Assembly: GCA_022711755.1 (NCBI GenBank)
Contig: JAKLEA010000009.1
Span: forward strand, 62,001-126,000
Origin: Planctomycetota bacterium
GTDB lineage: Bacteria > Planctomycetota > Brocadiia > SM23-32 > JAKLEA01
Direction: 5' to 3'
Length of the DNA stretch: 64,000 nt
The translations under genes were made by a program, and so were the position numbers. Below are positions 9,061-19,106 of this stretch, in pieces. Each line of letters starts with the position of its first letter. Position 1 is the stretch's first letter. A model generated the notes under the pieces. That model worked only from the letters and a program-made list of their open reading frames with translations. It was not told the origin of the DNA and ran no database searches.

Positions 9061-9948
9061 ATGGACGAAGCGATGCGAAAGGCGGACGCCCTGATTGAGG
9101 CTCTGCCCTACATTCAGGCCTTCCACAACAAGTTCGTCGTCATAAAGCTCGGCGGCGCCGCCATGGAGGATGACAACATCATGGCCGACGTCATGGAGGA
9201 CGTCGTCTTCCTGAACGCCGTCGGCGCGTGGCCGGTCGTGGTTCACGGCGGGGGGCCTCACATCAGCGCGGCAATGAAGGCGCGCGGGCTTGAGCCGACG
9301 TTCGTCGCCGGGCTGCGCATCACGGACGCGGCGACGCTGGACATAGCCGTTGACGTGCTGGTCAACGAGGTCAATGCCGGAATCCGCGCTGCGGTCAAAC
9401 GCTTCGGCGGGCGTTCGTCGTCCTGTTTCAGTTCCAATTCTGGAATCCTGAAAGCCGTCAGAACGCCCGGCAAGGTGGTATCCCCGGACGGCTCGACCCG
9501 GGAGGTTGACATAGGGTTCGTGGGCAAGGTCGTCGAGATCAACACTCAGGCCCTTTACGATTGCGCCGGCATGGGCGAAATCCCCGTCATCCCGCCCATC
9601 GGACGCGGCGCGGACGGGCAGCTTTACAACGTCAACGCCGATACCGCAGCCGCCTTCGTCGCAGGCGCAATCGGAGCGGAGAAGATCGTCTATCTTTCAA
9701 ACGTTCACGGCATTCTTCGCGATCCCAAAATCCCTGACTCCTATATCCCCACCCTAACCGAGTCCGAGGCGGCGGAAATGATCAGGACCGGCGCCATCAG
9801 CGGCGGTATGCTGCCCAAGACCCGCTCCTGCGTTGACGCGATCAAGACGGGCGTGCGCAAGGCGCACATAATTGACGGGCGCATGCACCACAGCCTGCTG
9901 CTTGAGATCTTCACCGACAAGGGCGTGGGGACGCAGATACTGAAATAA
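9061..9948 (+). CDS. argB: Acetylglutamate kinase
   Basis: ArgB phosphorylates N-acetylglutamate in the second step of arginine synthesis. The 295-residue protein has the amino-acid-kinase signatures FVVIKLGGAAM near residue 25, VVVHGGGPHI near 60, GLRITD near 83, NVNADTAAAFVAGAIGAEKI near 190, and GGMLPKTRSCVDAI near 248. Length is normal. The ATG at 9061 is preferred over a TTG at 9052 because GGAG lies 9 bases ahead of it. It is followed by an exported unknown protein, then argD and argF, all on the same strand. Confidence 0.95.
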   Translation: MDEAMRKADALIEALPYIQAFHNKFVVIKLGGAAMEDDNIMADVMEDVVFLNAVGAWPVVVHGGGPHISAAMKARGLEPTFVAGLRITDAATLDIAVDVLVNEVNAGIRAAVKRFGGRSSSCFSSNSGILKAVRTPGKVVSPDGSTREVDIGFVGKVVEINTQALYDCAGMGEIPVIPPIGRGADGQLYNVNADTAAAFVAGAIGAEKIVYLSNVHGILRDPKIPDSYIPTLTESEAAEMIRTGAISGGMLPKTRSCVDAIKTGVRKAHIIDGRMHHSLLLEIFTDKGVGTQILK

Positions 9949-10021
9949 AGACTTCAGTGAAGCGTCTGTCGCTTCGGCAGATGAGACTGTTTGTTGATGC
10001 GTGAAAAAAAAGGAATCCACA

Positions 10022-10831
10022 ATGAAGGACTGCATTAAATCCATACTTCTCGTCTTTGTCACAGTTTTGATAGGCGCGGGAGAGAGCGCTGCGGATTCTA
10101 AAACAACAGGATCGGTTGAGGTCAGGGGGATCCGAATCGCCGGAAAAGGCTACGGCAAGGATGATGAACTGCGACCGTTCAACTGGTCTGCAGGTCCGGT
10201 TCTGGCTCTGCTGGCACAAGTACCCGGAGGCGGCATTATTGAGTTCGACCATGAGGCAAGTGTCGTCACGGCTTTTGTAGATGACAAGGGTACCAATCTA
10301 ATGGCGGGCGAAATGGAGTTCGGCAAGCCAGGCTTCAACATGATGGCCAATATCAGCAAGGACGCCAGAGCATGCATGGTAGAGTTGACTGGGTCAAGCC
10401 TACCGGCAAAGGACGCGAAGGAACTCAAGGCATCAGGCAAGATTGTTATTGTCACTGCAAAGACTAAGAAAAAGGAAACCGTCAAGAATATCGCGATGAA
10501 GGCTGGAACGAAGTTCACGCTTGGCGGCGCAGCTTTTGAAGTGACAAAGGTCGGCAAGCCTGACTGGGGCGATGAACCGCAGCAGATAACATTGCAGGCT
10601 AGGCAGGACCTTTCCGCGATTGCGTCCGTCGTGTTCATTGGTCCGGACGGCAAGGTCGTGGAGTCTATGGATCGTGGCACGATGACCATGAAGATGAACA
10701 AGAACATAACCATCACGAAGGATTATGCTCTTGCGCAAAAGCTGCCGACCGCCACAATCGAGATGGAATTCTGGACCGATATGAAGAGGATTGAAATTCC
10801 GTTCGGAATAAGTGTGTCAGTAGGGTTGTGA
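10022..10831 (+). CDS. Exported protein of unknown function within the arg cluster
   Basis: The 269-residue product starts with a classical signal peptide (MKDCIKSILLVFVTVLIGAG, cleavage probably near AAD at 24-26). The mature part is rich in beta-prone segments and Lys/Asp, with no cysteine cluster or enzyme motif that I recognise. It contains a Lys-rich stretch TAKTKKKETVKN near residue 140. An upstream in-frame start at 10001 is less likely, because AAGGAA sits properly before 10022. It lies 73 bases after argB and 25 bases before argD. An exported protein between arginine genes is unexpected. It probably uses the arg transcript, but a role in arginine metabolism should not be assumed. Confidence 0.7.
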   Translation: MKDCIKSILLVFVTVLIGAGESAADSKTTGSVEVRGIRIAGKGYGKDDELRPFNWSAGPVLALLAQVPGGGIIEFDHEASVVTAFVDDKGTNLMAGEMEFGKPGFNMMANISKDARACMVELTGSSLPAKDAKELKASGKIVIVTAKTKKKETVKNIAMKAGTKFTLGGAAFEVTKVGKPDWGDEPQQITLQARQDLSAIASVVFIGPDGKVVESMDRGTMTMKMNKNITITKDYALAQKLPTATIEMEFWTDMKRIEIPFGISVSVGL

Positions 10832-10856
10832 TTGGTTCCCCGGGAGACTAGTGAAA

Positions 10857-12044
<1,188 letters not shown>

Positions 12045-12090
12045 CCTGGCCGAACAATTGCGCTCCAGCGCGCGCAGGGAGAACACGAAG

Positions 12091-13020
12091 ATGAGACACC
12101 TCGTATCGCTGAACGACTTCACAGGCGATGAAATCAGGCATATGCTGGAAGAGAGCATCCGGCTGAAAAAGCTGCGCCGCGAGAACGCGCTGGCCCCCCT
12201 GCCCGGTAAGCCCTGCCTGGCCCTGATCTTCGAGAAAAGCTCCATGCGAACGCGCGTCTCCTTCGACGTCGCGATTCACGATCTTGGCGGATACTCCATC
12301 TACCTGTCCCGCCAGGACATCAACCTCGGCTCCCGCGAGTCCTTCAAGGATGCCGCCCTCGTTCTCTCCCGCTACGTCAACTGCGTTGCCGCAAGAACAT
12401 TCGAACAGAATACGGTTGAAGAACTTGCGCGATACTCAGACGTGCCCGTCATCAATGCGCTTTCCGATATGTATCATCCCTGTCAGGCTCTGGCGGATAT
12501 TCTGACCGCGCTCGAAAGGTTCGGAACGCTCAAGGGGGTCAAACTTGCGTTCATCGGCGACGGAAACAACGTGGCCCGTTCGCTGGCAGTCATCTGCGCA
12601 AAGCTGGGGATGGATTATGCCATAGCGTCCCCGGATGGTTATGAGCTTGACGAACCGTCGCTCAAATTGGCGAAATCCTACGCCGCAAAGAGCGGATCGC
12701 GGATCGAACAGGTTCGCGCCCCCGGCGACGCCGCGTCCGGCGCACGAGTCCTCTATACCGATACATGGGTCAGCATGGGCCAGGAAAAAGAAACCGAGAA
12801 ACGCCTGAAGGATTTCAAGGGATACTGCATTGACTCCGCGCTGCTGAAAGCGGCCGCGCCGGACGCAATAGTAATGCACTGTCTCCCGGCGCACCGGGGG
12901 CTGGAGATCACCGACGAGGTCATGGACGGCCCGCAGTCGGTCGTGCTTGACGAGGCGGAAAACCGGCTCCACGCCCAGCGCGCCGTCCTGAAATTGCTCC
13001 TGTCCGACTGGCGTTCATGA
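12091..13020 (+). CDS. argF: Ornithine carbamoyltransferase
   Basis: The enzyme joins carbamoyl phosphate and ornithine to give citrulline. The 309-residue protein shows the carbamoyl-phosphate motif SMRTRVSFD near residue 51, the YHPCQALADILT block near 129, and the ornithine-side HCLPAHRG near 265. The real start is the ATG at 12091 with AGGGAG upstream; the frame stays open back into the argD end. It closes the argB-argD-argF run and converges with the enolase-superfamily gene. Length and motifs are normal. Confidence 0.95.
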   Translation: MRHLVSLNDFTGDEIRHMLEESIRLKKLRRENALAPLPGKPCLALIFEKSSMRTRVSFDVAIHDLGGYSIYLSRQDINLGSRESFKDAALVLSRYVNCVAARTFEQNTVEELARYSDVPVINALSDMYHPCQALADILTALERFGTLKGVKLAFIGDGNNVARSLAVICAKLGMDYAIASPDGYELDEPSLKLAKSYAAKSGSRIEQVRAPGDAASGARVLYTDTWVSMGQEKETEKRLKDFKGYCIDSALLKAAAPDAIVMHCLPAHRGLEITDEVMDGPQSVVLDEAENRLHAQRAVLKLLLSDWRS

Positions 13021-13033
13021 AGCGTAATCGTGC

Positions 13034-13056
13034 CGCGGATGAACGCGGATGGATGC
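13034..13056. repeat. Short CGCGGATG-type direct repeat
   Basis: The sequence holds imperfect tandem copies of a GCGGATG unit (GCGGATGAACGCGGATGG and then ATGCG) in the gap after argF. From memory, similar GCGGATGAACGCGGAT strings are scattered between genes in some PVC-group genomes, but I cannot verify this. The copy number in this window is one cluster. Confidence 0.4.
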
Positions 13057-13111
13057 GTGGAACTAAGGAACAGACCCAGCGGCGCCGTCGCCCGGATATT
13101 CCTTCCGCTGA

Positions 13112-13129
13112 CGGACGAACAACCGTCCG
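13112..13129. terminator. Small hairpin between convergent argF and enolase genes
   Basis: CGGACG and CGTCCG form a perfect 6-bp stem around an AACAAC loop in the 162-base convergent gap. There is no clear U-run on either side, so it may be a weak or Rho-assisted terminator, or chance. Confidence 0.3.
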
Positions 13130-13182
13130 ATGGCGAGGGGTAGAAAACACCCGCTTGCCGGTTGTTCAAGGTCTCGCGCGAA

Positions 13183-14430
13183 TCAGCCTTTCAGTATCCT
13201 GTCCCCCCCGCTTTTCTTCATAAGCTCGACGACCTTGTTCTCGTCAACCTCTATGCCAAGACCAGCCCCGTCCGGAACATAGGCGAAACCGCCCTCGATT
13301 CTGAGCGGCGTCTTCAAAATGTCCGCCGTCAGGAATTGCGGTCCGTTGAGCGCGGCAGGTTTCTTCAGTCCGTATGCCGAGTAAAGCCCCAGCATCGCGG
13401 CAAGCGAAATGTCCGGATCGGTCAGGCCGCTGCCCAACCACATCAGCCCGTTCTCAAGGCAAAGCTCGATCTGCCGCTTGTTGGAAAGCAGTCCGCCGCA
13501 GCGCGCCGGCTTCATGGCTATTCCGTCAACCATGCCGAGTTTGATGAATTCTGCAACCTCGATCGGGGAGACGCAGCCCTCATCCATCAGGATCGGCAGC
13601 GCCCCGAGTTTCTTCAGTTTCTGGTATCCGCTGATCTGGTTCGGCCTGAGGGGGGATTCCAGAACGTCCGCTCCGGCCCCGGCCAGCATCGGCGCGGCCT
13701 TCAGCGCCGACTCCGGGTCATAACCGCCGTTGGCGTCCGCCCAGAGGAAACCGTCCGGGGCGTTCTTTCGGACGAGTTTCGCAAGCTCCGCGTCAAAGGC
13801 CGGATCCGGCGCGACCTTGATGTTGAAGTTGCGATATCCGCGTTTGCGGCCTTCTTCCATGACCGCGTCAACCTCTTTCAATTCGCGCACGTTGACCGTC
13901 CAGCTCAGGAGCAGTGGCTCGCCTTTCGGCTTACCCCAAAGCTCAGCGAGAGATTTCTTTTGGAGTTTCCCCGTCAGATCGTGCAGCGCGATGTCAACTC
14001 CGGCGCGCGTGATGGGCATGCCGGTGGAGAACCCGGGGGCGATGGCCTTGTCCATCTCCGCGTGCGCCCCCTCCATGTCCGTCGAATCGCGCCCGATCAG
14101 GACCGGCGCAAAGTAATCCCGCAGCGCAATCGTCGCGGTTTCCAGCGTTTCGTAGCTCCATTTGGCGATGGGCACGCTCTGCCCCCAGCCGACCTCGCCG
14201 TTGTCCGCCGTGATCTTGATGACGACGGCGGCGCGCCCTGCCGCGCCATGCGGGCCGGTGAAGAACTTGAAGTATCCCGTCATGGGGTAGCACATCGGGA
14301 ACAGTTCGATCTTCTCGATTTTTATCATGCGTGTCTCCCCGGCGGCAAGAGTCCGTTGCGTTCCGGTTGCGGCGGCCGCGGCGGCGGTCGCTGATGCGGC
14401 AAGAAATTCGCGGCGCGTGATTCCAGACAT
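13183..14430 (-). CDS. Tat-exported enolase-superfamily enzyme (mandelate racemase/muconate lactonizing type)
   Basis: The 415-residue protein begins with a twin-arginine signal (SGITRREFLAAS, then an alanine-rich stretch). The mature part is an enolase-superfamily barrel with a capping domain. Candidate metal ligands are the Asp in LWADANGG near 245, the Glu in VLESPLRP near 270, and the Asp-Glu pair in ILMDEGCVSP near 296. A lysine in FNIKVAPDP near 221 and one in GIAMKPARCGG near 318 could be acid/base residues. Members act on sugar acids, dipeptides or muconates. Export through Tat is unusual for this family. It ends the minus-strand catabolic run. The substrate is unknown; a sugar acid is the likeliest guess. 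Confidence 0.8.
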   Translation of the reverse strand: MSGITRREFLAASATAAAAAATGTQRTLAAGETRMIKIEKIELFPMCYPMTGYFKFFTGPHGAAGRAAVVIKITADNGEVGWGQSVPIAKWSYETLETATIALRDYFAPVLIGRDSTDMEGAHAEMDKAIAPGFSTGMPITRAGVDIALHDLTGKLQKKSLAELWGKPKGEPLLLSWTVNVRELKEVDAVMEEGRKRGYRNFNIKVAPDPAFDAELAKLVRKNAPDGFLWADANGGYDPESALKAAPMLAGAGADVLESPLRPNQISGYQKLKKLGALPILMDEGCVSPIEVAEFIKLGMVDGIAMKPARCGGLLSNKRQIELCLENGLMWLGSGLTDPDISLAAMLGLYSAYGLKKPAALNGPQFLTADILKTPLRIEGGFAYVPDGAGLGIEVDENKVVELMKKSGGDRILKG

Positions 14431-14467
14431 GTCGCGGCGCTCCTGTCCAATCCCTGAGCCGATCTTT

Positions 14468-14506
14468 GATTTGAGATTTGAGATTTCAGATTTGAGATCT
14501 CAAATC
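14468..14506. repeat. GATTTGAG direct repeats ending in an 18-bp perfect palindrome
   Basis: GATTTGAG occurs at 14468, 14475 and 14489, and the last copy forms the perfect palindrome GATTTGAGATCTCAAATC (14489-14506). It lies in the 79-base gap between two minus-strand genes, just beyond the stop of the DUF6807/HEAT gene. It could be a terminator-like hairpin, an operator or an interspersed repeat. Confidence 0.6.
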
Positions 14507-14509
14507 ATC

Positions 14510-17500
14510 CTACTCTCCCTGTCCCCTGCCGATGACGACCCCGGCGCAGGTCCAGTTCCCGTCGCTTCCGCCGGCGTCGCGGAATTCAAGGTCCAGGAAT
14601 CCGTCCTCGACGTTGACTTCAAAAGCGGCGGCTCTGACCTCGCCCGGAGCGGTAGTGATCCCGGTCAGGCGCGTCTCGCCCTCCGCGCGGACTTCCATCC
14701 GATCATGCCCGTTGGCCATGTCGCCCAGGTGGCAGGCGACGGCGCACGGGCCGTTCGGGACGCGAACGCGGAAGGTTCTCGGTTCGTTGTCGAAAAGCAG
14801 GTCGCGTGTCAGTTTCGTGCCTTGCTCCCTGTCCCTCTCGCCCTTCGGCGGCGCGAGCCAGCCATAGCCGACTTGCTCATTGAAGAGCGTCCCGGCGTTG
14901 ACCTCCGTGAACCCTTCCATGACCGGAGCGCCCTTCGGCTGGAAGTCGAAGCTCAAAGCGTCACGGCGTTTCAACTTCTCTATAGCTGCAGCAGCCTCCC
15001 TGCCGACCTGTTCATCCTTGACGAAGGATTCGGCCAGCGCGACGGCGTCGCCGCCGGGGAAACCGGCAAGCGCGGCAAGGACGGCCCTTTTCTCCTCCGG
15101 GCGGGTCGCCAGTTTCATTGCTTGTCCGAGAAGCGTGACGCTTTCCGCCGACGTCCGCTTTGAGGGAAGCGCGATCTGCCGGATTGCGCCCCGGAGTGCG
15201 ATGACTCTGACGGCCTCGTTTGAGTCCTTCGCGGCAAGCTCAAGCAGTAGCGGGAGCGGCTCCGGATTTGGCCAGTCTGAAATGGATTGAACGGCCGCCC
15301 TGCGGACTTCCTGATTCTGAGAGTCCAGTTGACCTTGCGCAGCCAAAAGGCAGCGGGCGTCGCCGATCCGCCTGAGAAGCGTGATAAGCGAGGGCTTCGC
15401 CGAGTCATCCGCCGTGGCGAGCGCGTCAATGACGGGTTGCGCAGATTCGCCGGGTTTTCCGCTGCGCGAGATCGCCCCGGCAACCGCCAGTTCCATCTCC
15501 CGCCGTTCAGTCTGATCCTTTGCCGCAATCAGCAGTTCAACAAGCCTGGCAGCATGCTCCGGTCCTGCCAGCGCGGACAGCGCCCTCGCGGCAGTCGAGC
15601 GCTCCTGAGCCCCGAAGCCGGCCATCATGTCCAACAGCGCGGGGACCAAAGGTTTGTAACCGCGCGCGAGAAGTCCGCTGATGAGAACGGAGCGGACGCC
15701 CGGCTCGGCCTGCTTCATCGCTTCGGTCATGGCGGCGTCCACGCCTTCGCCGCTCAGGACCGCAAGGCTCTCAATCGCCGCCTTCCCAGCGTCCCCCCCC
15801 CCTGCGGCGATCTTTGCAAGCGGGCCGACGGTTGTCGCATCGCCGAGACTGCCGAGGGCGCGGATTGCGGCGATCCTGACGGTCTGCGCGTCTGTATTCT
15901 GCGCAGCCAACACGACCGACGGAACGGCAGTCTTGTCGCCGCGCCCGGCCAGCGCGCCGAGAAGGACGCATTGCGCGTCCGGCGGCAAACCGGGCAGCGC
16001 ATCGCAGAGCGCCGTCGTCGCGTCCGCGCCGGCAATTCGCGCGGCGAAATCGCTTGCAGCGCGCAGCAGCAACGGGTCGTCGGATTTCAGGGATTCGATC
16101 AGGTTCGGCAGCGCGGCTGCGTCGCCGCTGCGGACGAGGCCTTCAAACCCGCCTATCCTTGCGCGGGTCGTTGCCCCGCTTGATGCAAGGTCGCGATAGA
16201 CGGCGACCGCCGCGTCGGTCTTGCCGTCCGCCAGCATCCTGTCGGCGCAGGTCAACATGGCATCGACTCTTGCCTCGGCCAGTTCTTTAGAAACCTTGAG
16301 ATCACGAAGCACGGCGGCGGCTTCCTTATTCCCCATGCGCCCAAGAGCGGAGACGGCTGTAGCTGCTGATTCCACGTCCTGCGCAGCGGCCAACTTCGCC
16401 AGTTCGGGAATCGCGGTTTTGTCGCGACGGTTGCCGATCGTGACAATGACGCCGATCTTCAGTTTTCCATCCAGTTGAGCCAGCGCCGCGTGCAACGACT
16501 CATCGGCCTTCGGGGACGGGATGCGTTCCAGCGCGTATCGCGCCGGGTCCGAAAGCTCCTTATCCGTCAGCAGCTTCGACAGGATCGGCACGGACAACTC
16601 CGTTCCCACCTCGGAAAGTTGATGGCAGACAAACTGCTTGCCGTCAAAACCGGCCTCTGCCTCCAGAAAGGCGATCAACCGCTCCTCGATCCCCTTTCTC
16701 TGCGGCCGACCGCGCGTCTTGCGGACAAGCTCGGTGATGCGTATCAGCGGCTTGCGGCTCTCGCCGACCTTGTAGGTCTTGACGATTGCCAGGTCCGCTT
16801 CCAGTTGCGCGAAATCCGCATTCGTCTTTTCCACTCCGGCGCTGCCTGCGTATTTGGCAAACAACGACGCAATTCCCGCCATCTCGATGTCCCCGGCGTG
16901 GACAACTACGCGATATCGCAGCGTCAATTCCTGTCCTTTCGGGATCCTGGTGGAATCGCCGTCCGGCCAGTACATGGGCGTCGGGGAGAAGAAACCATAA
17001 TCTCGCGTGAACCACTTTGCGGGATACCACTTGTTTTCCGGATGCTGGAAGATCGCCATGCCTTCCGTAATGCCGTCGCGCGTTCCGTAGAAATCGCACC
17101 AGGGCGATTCGACACCGAAGGTCTCCTTCTCGTTCTTCTTCCCCTCTGCGTTGATCAGAGTTCCTCCGGAGGCGACGTTCAGCTCCGGAGCCATCCTTCC
17201 GGAGAACAGCGAGTGGTTTGTCTTCTCGATGACGACGTCGGTCTGCGGCAGCAGCGTGATTTCAAAATCAATGATCCGCAGCTTGTCCCCCGGCGCTGAG
17301 ATCGTCACCCGGCGGCGATCCTTTAAGACGGGCTGCATGAGCGGATGACGCCATACGCATTCGTCCGTGAAGACGACGCTCTCGCCCGAAGCCTGAGCGA
17401 TTTTCGGCCCTTCGGAGACGATCTGGCCCATCAGGTTCGATTCCTGCCAGTAGTTCCCCTTGTTGACCCTGTCGCATCCGAAGAACAGGGAATGGTGATG

Positions 17501-17761
17501 CGGGAATGGCATTGACGTCTCGGTCGTGACAGACTTGCCGGACTGCGGCCCGATCACGGGGAAGAAATAGGGGTATTTCTGCTCCGCGTTGAACTTGTAG
17601 CGCGTGAACTCGACGCCGGCGACCTTGACGACGACGGCGTCCTTCTCCATCTCAGCGGTCAGAGCCTGCGGCTTGACTTCCTGCGCCGACGCAGACAACG
17701 CCAGGAGAAGAAAGACCGCCGGAATCGCAGGGATCAGGGCACGTTTCATATTGCGGATCAT
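14510..17761 (-). CDS. Secreted DUF6807 (PmoA-like) protein fused to HEAT repeats
   Basis: The protein has 1,083 residues from the ATG at 17761, which has GAGGAG upstream; the in-frame extension to 17833 overlaps the previous gene. A signal peptide (ALIPAIPAVFLLLALSASAQ) is followed by a DUF6807/PmoA-like beta domain (about 25-315) with the family's HHH-containing segment SMPFPHHHSLFFGCD. Residues about 370-900 are HEAT/armadillo-type repeats (for instance AVSALGRMGNKEAAAVLRDL and AIRALGSLGDATTVGPLAKI), giving a long solenoid. The last 150 residues look like a beta-sandwich ending in DLEFRDAGGSDGNWTCAGVV, possibly a carbohydrate-binding domain. It follows a Gfo/Idh gene with a 10-base gap. 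It may be an exported scaffold or glycan-binding protein; no catalytic site was identified. Confidence 0.7.
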   Translation of the reverse strand: MIRNMKRALIPAIPAVFLLLALSASAQEVKPQALTAEMEKDAVVVKVAGVEFTRYKFNAEQKYPYFFPVIGPQSGKSVTTETSMPFPHHHSLFFGCDRVNKGNYWQESNLMGQIVSEGPKIAQASGESVVFTDECVWRHPLMQPVLKDRRRVTISAPGDKLRIIDFEITLLPQTDVVIEKTNHSLFSGRMAPELNVASGGTLINAEGKKNEKETFGVESPWCDFYGTRDGITEGMAIFQHPENKWYPAKWFTRDYGFFSPTPMYWPDGDSTRIPKGQELTLRYRVVVHAGDIEMAGIASLFAKYAGSAGVEKTNADFAQLEADLAIVKTYKVGESRKPLIRITELVRKTRGRPQRKGIEERLIAFLEAEAGFDGKQFVCHQLSEVGTELSVPILSKLLTDKELSDPARYALERIPSPKADESLHAALAQLDGKLKIGVIVTIGNRRDKTAIPELAKLAAAQDVESAATAVSALGRMGNKEAAAVLRDLKVSKELAEARVDAMLTCADRMLADGKTDAAVAVYRDLASSGATTRARIGGFEGLVRSGDAAALPNLIESLKSDDPLLLRAASDFAARIAGADATTALCDALPGLPPDAQCVLLGALAGRGDKTAVPSVVLAAQNTDAQTVRIAAIRALGSLGDATTVGPLAKIAAGGGDAGKAAIESLAVLSGEGVDAAMTEAMKQAEPGVRSVLISGLLARGYKPLVPALLDMMAGFGAQERSTAARALSALAGPEHAARLVELLIAAKDQTERREMELAVAGAISRSGKPGESAQPVIDALATADDSAKPSLITLLRRIGDARCLLAAQGQLDSQNQEVRRAAVQSISDWPNPEPLPLLLELAAKDSNEAVRVIALRGAIRQIALPSKRTSAESVTLLGQAMKLATRPEEKRAVLAALAGFPGGDAVALAESFVKDEQVGREAAAAIEKLKRRDALSFDFQPKGAPVMEGFTEVNAGTLFNEQVGYGWLAPPKGERDREQGTKLTRDLLFDNEPRTFRVRVPNGPCAVACHLGDMANGHDRMEVRAEGETRLTGITTAPGEVRAAAFEVNVEDGFLDLEFRDAGGSDGNWTCAGVVIGRGQGE

Positions 17762-17771
17762 TTCATTCTCC

Positions 17772-19106
17772 TCACAGGCTCCACGGCGAACGCATGGGCC
17801 GGGAAATCCACCTGTCGGCCTCCTCATCGCCAATGAAACGCTCCTGCTCCGGGTTCCATTTCAGCTTCCTACCGACGCTCATGGCTATCTGCCCCAGCAG
17901 GCAGGTCGAGCATGAACGATGGCCGACCTCTACCGGCGCGACAGGCTCTTCCCGCGTCCGGATGCTCTCGATGAAGTTGCCTTTGTGGTCAAGGCTTCGG
18001 CAAAGGTGTATCTCGTCGGGTTTGATTACGGAATCGAGGACGGATTTCGGGTTCGCCTCGACTCTGTCCCTGTCGTACCAGATCCAGCCTTCCGTTCCCT
18101 CGAAGGTCACGCCGCCTCGGGCGCGTCCGGGATCGGTATAGATGACCTTTACGCCGTTGGCGTAGGTGTATTCGATTTTGAACGGACCGTGCACGTCCCA
18201 GAGGCCGTCCGTCGGGAAGACCGCCTCGCCCTCGATTTCTACCGGGCCGGTGCGCTCGACGCCCAGCCCCCATTGCGTTATGTCAAGGTGATGCGCGCCC
18301 CAGCCGGTGACCATGCCCGCGCCATAGTCCGTTATGCGCAGCCAGCCCGGACGCCCGTAGCCCTTCTGCGGATGGACGCGGTCCTCCGTGTAGGGCTGTC
18401 GCGCCGCCGGACCCAGCCACATATCGTAGTCCAGGTTTTCCGGAACGGGCATCGTAGGCCGTAGTCCTGTGGCCGGGTCCGCCCCGGTCGCCACGCGGAC
18501 AGTGTGGACCTTGCCGATGCGCCCGTTTCGGACCAGTTCGCAGGCGCGGTGCGCGCGGCTGTCGGAGCGCTGCTGACTGCCGACCTGCAGAACGACGCCG
18601 TATCGCCGGCATGTGTCGCTGAGGGCGCGGCCCTCGGCGATGGTCAGGCTCATCGGCTTCTGGAGGAAGATGTCCTTGCCGGACTTCGCGGCGGCAATCG
18701 CGGGAATGACGTGCCAGTGATCCGGCGTGCAGATCATGACGGAGTCAATGTCCGTGCGTGACGTGATTTCCCGGAAGTCGCCCGTCGCGTCGCAGCCCTT
18801 GCCGCTCCCCTTGCTCATCGCGTAGGCCAGGTCAACTACGCCCTGCGCCGTCTTCGCGCGATTTGAGTCCACGTCGCAGACGGAGACGATGCGGATTTCC
18901 TTGAATCCCAGGAAGGAGCGCATGTCGCCCATGCCCATGCGGCCCACGCCGATGCAGCCCATCGTAATGCGGTTGCTCGGTGCGTTCGCCCCGAAGACGG
19001 AGGCCGGCACGATCGTCGGCATGGCGATTGCCGCCCCGCCCGCGAACGCCCTGCGCAGGAGATCGCGCCGCGTCATCCCGGCGGGTTTCATTCCTTCGCG
19101 TTTCAT
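17772..19106 (-). CDS. Tat-exported Gfo/Idh/MocA family oxidoreductase
   Basis: The 444-residue protein carries a twin-arginine signal (GMTRRDLLRRAFAGG), then a Rossmann NAD(P)-binding start (ITMGCIGVGRMGMGDM). The conserved FLQKPMSL segment (the usual EKP of the family) near 150 has Gln instead of Glu. A C-terminal beta-sheet domain has the GAHHLDITQWGLG segment near 270, with histidines that usually contact the substrate. Such exported members are abundant in Planctomycetota-like genomes, and some act on glycosides by redox-assisted cleavage. The start overlaps the DUF6807 stop (TGATG); a GTG one codon earlier (19109) is an alternative. Its place in the run suggests glycan or sugar processing outside the cytoplasm. 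Confidence 0.85.
   Translation of the reverse strand: MKREGMKPAGMTRRDLLRRAFAGGAAIAMPTIVPASVFGANAPSNRITMGCIGVGRMGMGDMRSFLGFKEIRIVSVCDVDSNRAKTAQGVVDLAYAMSKGSGKGCDATGDFREITSRTDIDSVMICTPDHWHVIPAIAAAKSGKDIFLQKPMSLTIAEGRALSDTCRRYGVVLQVGSQQRSDSRAHRACELVRNGRIGKVHTVRVATGADPATGLRPTMPVPENLDYDMWLGPAARQPYTEDRVHPQKGYGRPGWLRITDYGAGMVTGWGAHHLDITQWGLGVERTGPVEIEGEAVFPTDGLWDVHGPFKIEYTYANGVKVIYTDPGRARGGVTFEGTEGWIWYDRDRVEANPKSVLDSVIKPDEIHLCRSLDHKGNFIESIRTREEPVAPVEVGHRSCSTCLLGQIAMSVGRKLKWNPEQERFIGDEEADRWISRPMRSPWSL

Noticed and set aside
13183..14394. Plus-strand frame opposite the enolase gene
   Set aside because: It lacks motifs and a ribosome site, while the enolase frame has a Tat signal and metal ligands.
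15271..16199. Long plus-strand frames across the HEAT-repeat gene
   Set aside because: They are antisense to a well supported gene, Arg/Pro/Ala-rich, and show no domain; typical shadows in GC-rich DNA.
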